Below, one piece after another: positions 61,044 through 64,000 of a stretch of DNA of 64,000 nucleotides. The notes beneath the pieces are model-generated. The model saw only the letters and a list, made by a program, of their open reading frames with translations, did no database searches and was not told where the DNA came from. Source of the stretch: Marisa cornuarietis. Taxonomy: Eukaryota; Mollusca; Gastropoda; Architaenioglossa; Ampullariidae. The position numbers and the translations under genes are program-made. Where the stretch lies: assembly GCA_004794655.1 (NCBI GenBank), contig SMMW01000017.1, forward strand, positions 932,501 through 996,500. Reading direction: 5' to 3'. The stretch's first letter is position 1, and each line of letters starts with the position of its first letter.

Positions 61044-62110
61044 TCATTTATGTTTAGGTGAATAGTGGTCAGGGGAAACAATCACAAGCTGTGAACTACA
61101 GCGGGACATGAAGTCAATTCGTTCACCTCTACCGGCGAAACGGCTTATCGACTCAGAGCTAAACGGGTTGTCCAGACAGACGACAACTTTTCTCTCCAGA
61201 CCACGAACACGACGTCCATTTGAAACCCAAACCACGTCACTGCGGGCCGTGGCCACGTCCTCGATGTCATCATCCTTCACCACCCGCACTGGGATACCCG
61301 CTCCTTCCAGTCCCTTCACCATACCCGAATTCTCAGTAACGTCACCCCAGTCCAGCACCAGCACGTCTCTCCACTGTAGACAAGGTGGTGTTGTGTCACC
61401 GCTGGTGGTAGTGACTGTTGTAGATGTTGTTGTGCCACTCTCTGTCAACATTTACAGTTTGTTTATTCTATATGTCACGAGTCACAGATACAGCGTACAC
61501 ACTGACAGACATTTAAACAATGACATCACTGACATTACGTGATGTCATAAATGACAGACACACGTCACTCTCCTTCGTGAGATTGTTTCTCATCTGTTTG
61601 TTTTTTATCACACAGATAAGTTTTAAACTCTAAACAACGCTACACTACACAATACCCACACCTACCCGTAACACCAACACGGAGACTGTGTAGGAAACTG
61701 GCCACCTCACGACCGCACGTGACACAGGCACCTGGAAAGTCATTTGAGCGACCCTGACCTCGATGATACAGTCGTGTGACTGGCGGGCCGTCTGTGTGGT
61801 CGGCCACACCACGCTCACTGTAAGGTAGGACATCACGGTCTCTAGTAATCATCACGTCCTGCTCCACTTCCCTGACGATAGTGGGTGGAGAGCGGAGGGG
61901 TCTGGTTAAATATTCCACTTGCCAGCCGGCAGGTGCGTCTCTATGGTAACAACTTGCCGCCCATAGATGGAGACGAGGAACTTGTGTCAACAGCTTTTCA
62001 CAGAAAGTCTGGAAACAGTTCCTTCTGTTGTTATCACTGTAACAGATGATGTAGCTACACTTGTTACACTGTGTGCTATGACTAATATGAGTGTTTGTGT
62101 GTGACGTCAA
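61044..62110 (-). CDS. Last two exons of a protein with an SF1-helicase-like C-terminus (partial)
   Basis: Two exons: 61667 up to at most 62110 (last base 61666) and 61044-61441, joined by a donor G|GTAGGT at 61666/61665 and acceptor TTGACAG before 61441; the joined frame is continuous in phase 1. The upstream exon has HLWAASCYHRDAPAGW and YLTRPLRSPPTIVREV, resembling the '...NYRSPP.IV...' region of UvrD-like helicases. The last exon has RDVLVLDWGD, GIPVRVV, VSNGRRVRGLERKVVV (like the motif V region, 'KGLE..vVv') and FMSRCSSQLVIVS (like motif VI, 'vaiTRA...L.iv'). The usual Arg of motif VI may be the R in SRC. It ends PKHK-stop at 61044. The ATP-binding motifs would be in upstream exons, beyond the LINE at 62.1 kb or outside the window. 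Family assignment is by motif pattern only. Confidence 0.55.
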
Positions 62111-64000
62111 GTAATAACGTTATTCATTACTTGTTTACCTAAGGGAGACAAGGCTAGAGAATTTATTAAAAACTGGAGGCCGATATCGCTCTTAAACGTT
62201 GTCTATAAAATAGGTTCAAAATGTATAGCCACACGTATTAAAAAAGTATTACCATTACTGGTCGCGGATGACCAAACAGGATTTATGGCTAATAGATACA
62301 TTGGGGACAATATTAGATTTATATATGACCTGATAGTATACCTCGACCACAAAAATTTACCAGGTTTACTGCTTAGTTTGGATTTTGAGAAAGCGTTCGA
62401 TACCATAGACTGGTCCTTTATGCACAAAGTATTAAAGACATTTGGATTTGGGACTGATATCTGTAACTGGAAAAAATCATTCTACCAAAACATCAAGTCA
62501 GCTGTTATGGTTAATGGAAGAATATCAGATTGGTTCGAAATAAAACGTGGATGTAGGCAGGGTGACCCAGTATCGCCGTACCTATTCATACTTTGTGCTG
62601 AAGTCTTAGCAGTAATGATAAGGAAGAATGTTAGTATAAAAGGTATTAGAATAAATCAAAAGGAACACAAAATATTACAGTTTGCTGATGACACACAAAT
62701 TTTTATGGAGGGTGACGAATCGTCTTTTAACAACACTTTGGTTACATTGGATAAATACAGTAGAATGTCAGGACTGCAAATAAACTTTGAAAAAACAGAA
62801 GCTATCTGGTTAGGTAATAGGAAAAATTCCCCCATAAAATATGCCCCATACCTGAAGTTTAAATGGAACCCAGCAGAATTTAAAGTATTAGGGATATGGC
62901 TAAGCACTAAGTTAGAAACATGTTACACTCTTAACTTTAAGGAAAAATATGTTGAAACAAGAAATTTAATGAAATCCTGGCTTAAAAGAGCTATTACACC
63001 AATGGGAAGAGTGGCTGTGCTAAAATCATTAATACTATCTAAATTAATTTATTTATGGATACTGCTGCCCAACCCCCCTATCCAAGATATACAAGAACTG
63101 CAAAAGCAATGCTTTAACTTTGTGTGGGATGGAAAACCTGATCGAATAAACAGAACAGTTGTAGTGAAAACTGTTCGTAATGGTGGCTTAAGTATACCTC
63201 ACATTTACCAGTATATAAAAGCGCTAAAGTTAATATGGATTAAAAAGCTAAATGTCACTAAACACCAATGGAAAGATGTTGTGATAGAAATATATCCAAA
63301 ACTCATAAATCTAGATAAATATGGCCCAAATATGTACCATGACACACAACATAAAAATAACTTCTGGAAAGATGTATTAAATGCCTATAAGGAATTCTAT
63401 TATTGTGTTAAGCCAGAAACAGCAGAGGAGGTGATGGCAGAACCAATACACTTTAACAGTAGATTTCAGCTTGACAAAAAGATTATTTTCTTCAAAAACT
63501 GGGATAGTAGGGGTTTATATAGCATTCAACATTTTTATAATGAATCTGGAGTACTTTTGTCCTTGGGTGAAATTAATGCCAAGTATGGAACCACAATAGA
63601 CATAGTTACATACATGGGATGTGCTAAAATAATTAAAAAATTTATTCAGTCAATGGGCATTACAATAAGGAACAACACTGCCCTAGAAACACCAAAAACT
63701 ATTAAACTAATCAATTCGATAAAGAAAGGTGCCAAATATTATTACGAAATATTGACAGAAAGCACAATCAGGCCCAAATGTTGTGATAAGTGGGAACACA
63801 AAATGGGTGTCCATTTACCCTGGAAAATAATCTTTTCAAAGGTTCAAGGAATAAAAGATATCAAACTGAGATGGTTTCAATGCAGAATTACCCATAGAAT
63901 TCTAGGTACAAACTCCCTGGCAGAATATATGGGGCTAGAAGTTAGTAATAAATGCACTTTCTGTGGCAATGAAAGGGAGACAATTGAACATCTATTCTGG
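62111..64000 (+). mobile_element. L1/Tx1-like LINE, 5'-truncated, open at right edge
   Basis: One continuous frame from about 62105 to the window end, about 630 codons without a stop. Motifs in order: ITCLPKGDK and NWRPISLLNVVYK, DDQTGFMANRYIGDNIR, LLSLDFEKAFDTIDW, GCRQGDPVSPYLF, the catalytic LQFADDTQIFM box, GLQINFEKTEAIWLG, LGIWLS, PMGRVAVLKSLILSKLIYLW, GGLSIPH, and a C-terminal CTFCGNERETIEHLFW zinc-knuckle-like motif at the window end. The endonuclease and N-terminal part of the reverse transcriptase are missing, so it is truncated at the 5' side, adjacent to the helicase-like gene. The intact frame suggests a young insertion. Exact start is uncertain by about 20 bases. Confidence 0.92.

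Overview
This is nuclear DNA of an invertebrate animal, most likely a mollusc or another lophotrochozoan. Support comes from multi-exon genes with GT-AG introns, very long (CA)n/(GT)n tracts, RTE-, CR1- and L1-type LINE remnants, and a tRNA-derived SINE. The species cannot be fixed from the window.

The main content is a head-to-tail array on the minus strand of at least four paralogues of the NRF-6 ('nose resistant to fluoxetine') family, which are multipass membrane acyltransferases with an N-terminal NRF ectodomain and an Acyltransferase_3 domain. Copy 1 (1-2587) is divergent and runs off the left edge. Copies 2 (8709-17696), 3 (28743-37751) and 4 (42758-50109) are complete. Each has 15 coding exons and a continuous frame of about 743, 744 and 748 codons. 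Exons 2-15 have exactly the same lengths in copies 2, 3 and 4; only exon 1 (signal peptide and Ser-rich stretch) varies. Copies 2 and 3 are a larger tandem segmental duplication (about 7075-25690 and 26943-41890) with stretches of near-identity, including introns, inside otherwise diverged sequence, which suggests gene conversion. A conserved module upstream of copies 2, 3 and 4 (about 25.6, 41.8 and 51.5 kb) looks like a shared 5' leader exon or promoter. It has a conserved ATG and two conserved candidate splice donors, and the coding exon of each copy begins right after a splice acceptor.

Mobile DNA fills the rest. There are several 5'-truncated LINE fragments, three with recognisable target-site duplications (14.5, 31.4-32.6 and 53.8-55.3 kb), two or three small terminal-inverted-repeat elements, a SINE at 6.8 kb, and an L1-like LINE open to the right edge (62.1-64.0 kb). 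The oddest is at 3147-4282: a decayed 18S rRNA fragment fused in the same orientation to the 3' end of an RTE LINE with its (TGA)n tail, the expected product of template switching during retrotransposition. A perfect, loop-free 86-bp palindrome lies in an intron of copy 4 (47195-47280). A 41-bp minisatellite (20120-20529) is expanded in copy 2 but nearly single-copy in copy 3.

Outside the array, 61044-62110 (minus) holds the last two exons of a protein with motifs like the C-terminal part of a superfamily-1 helicase; the L1-like LINE abuts its upstream side. A possible two-exon, 144-codon plus-strand gene lies at 18001-18678 in the leader intron of copy 2. No canonical functional rRNA or tRNA gene, CRISPR array or prokaryotic feature was seen. 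From 55.3 to 61.0 kb no convincing gene was found.
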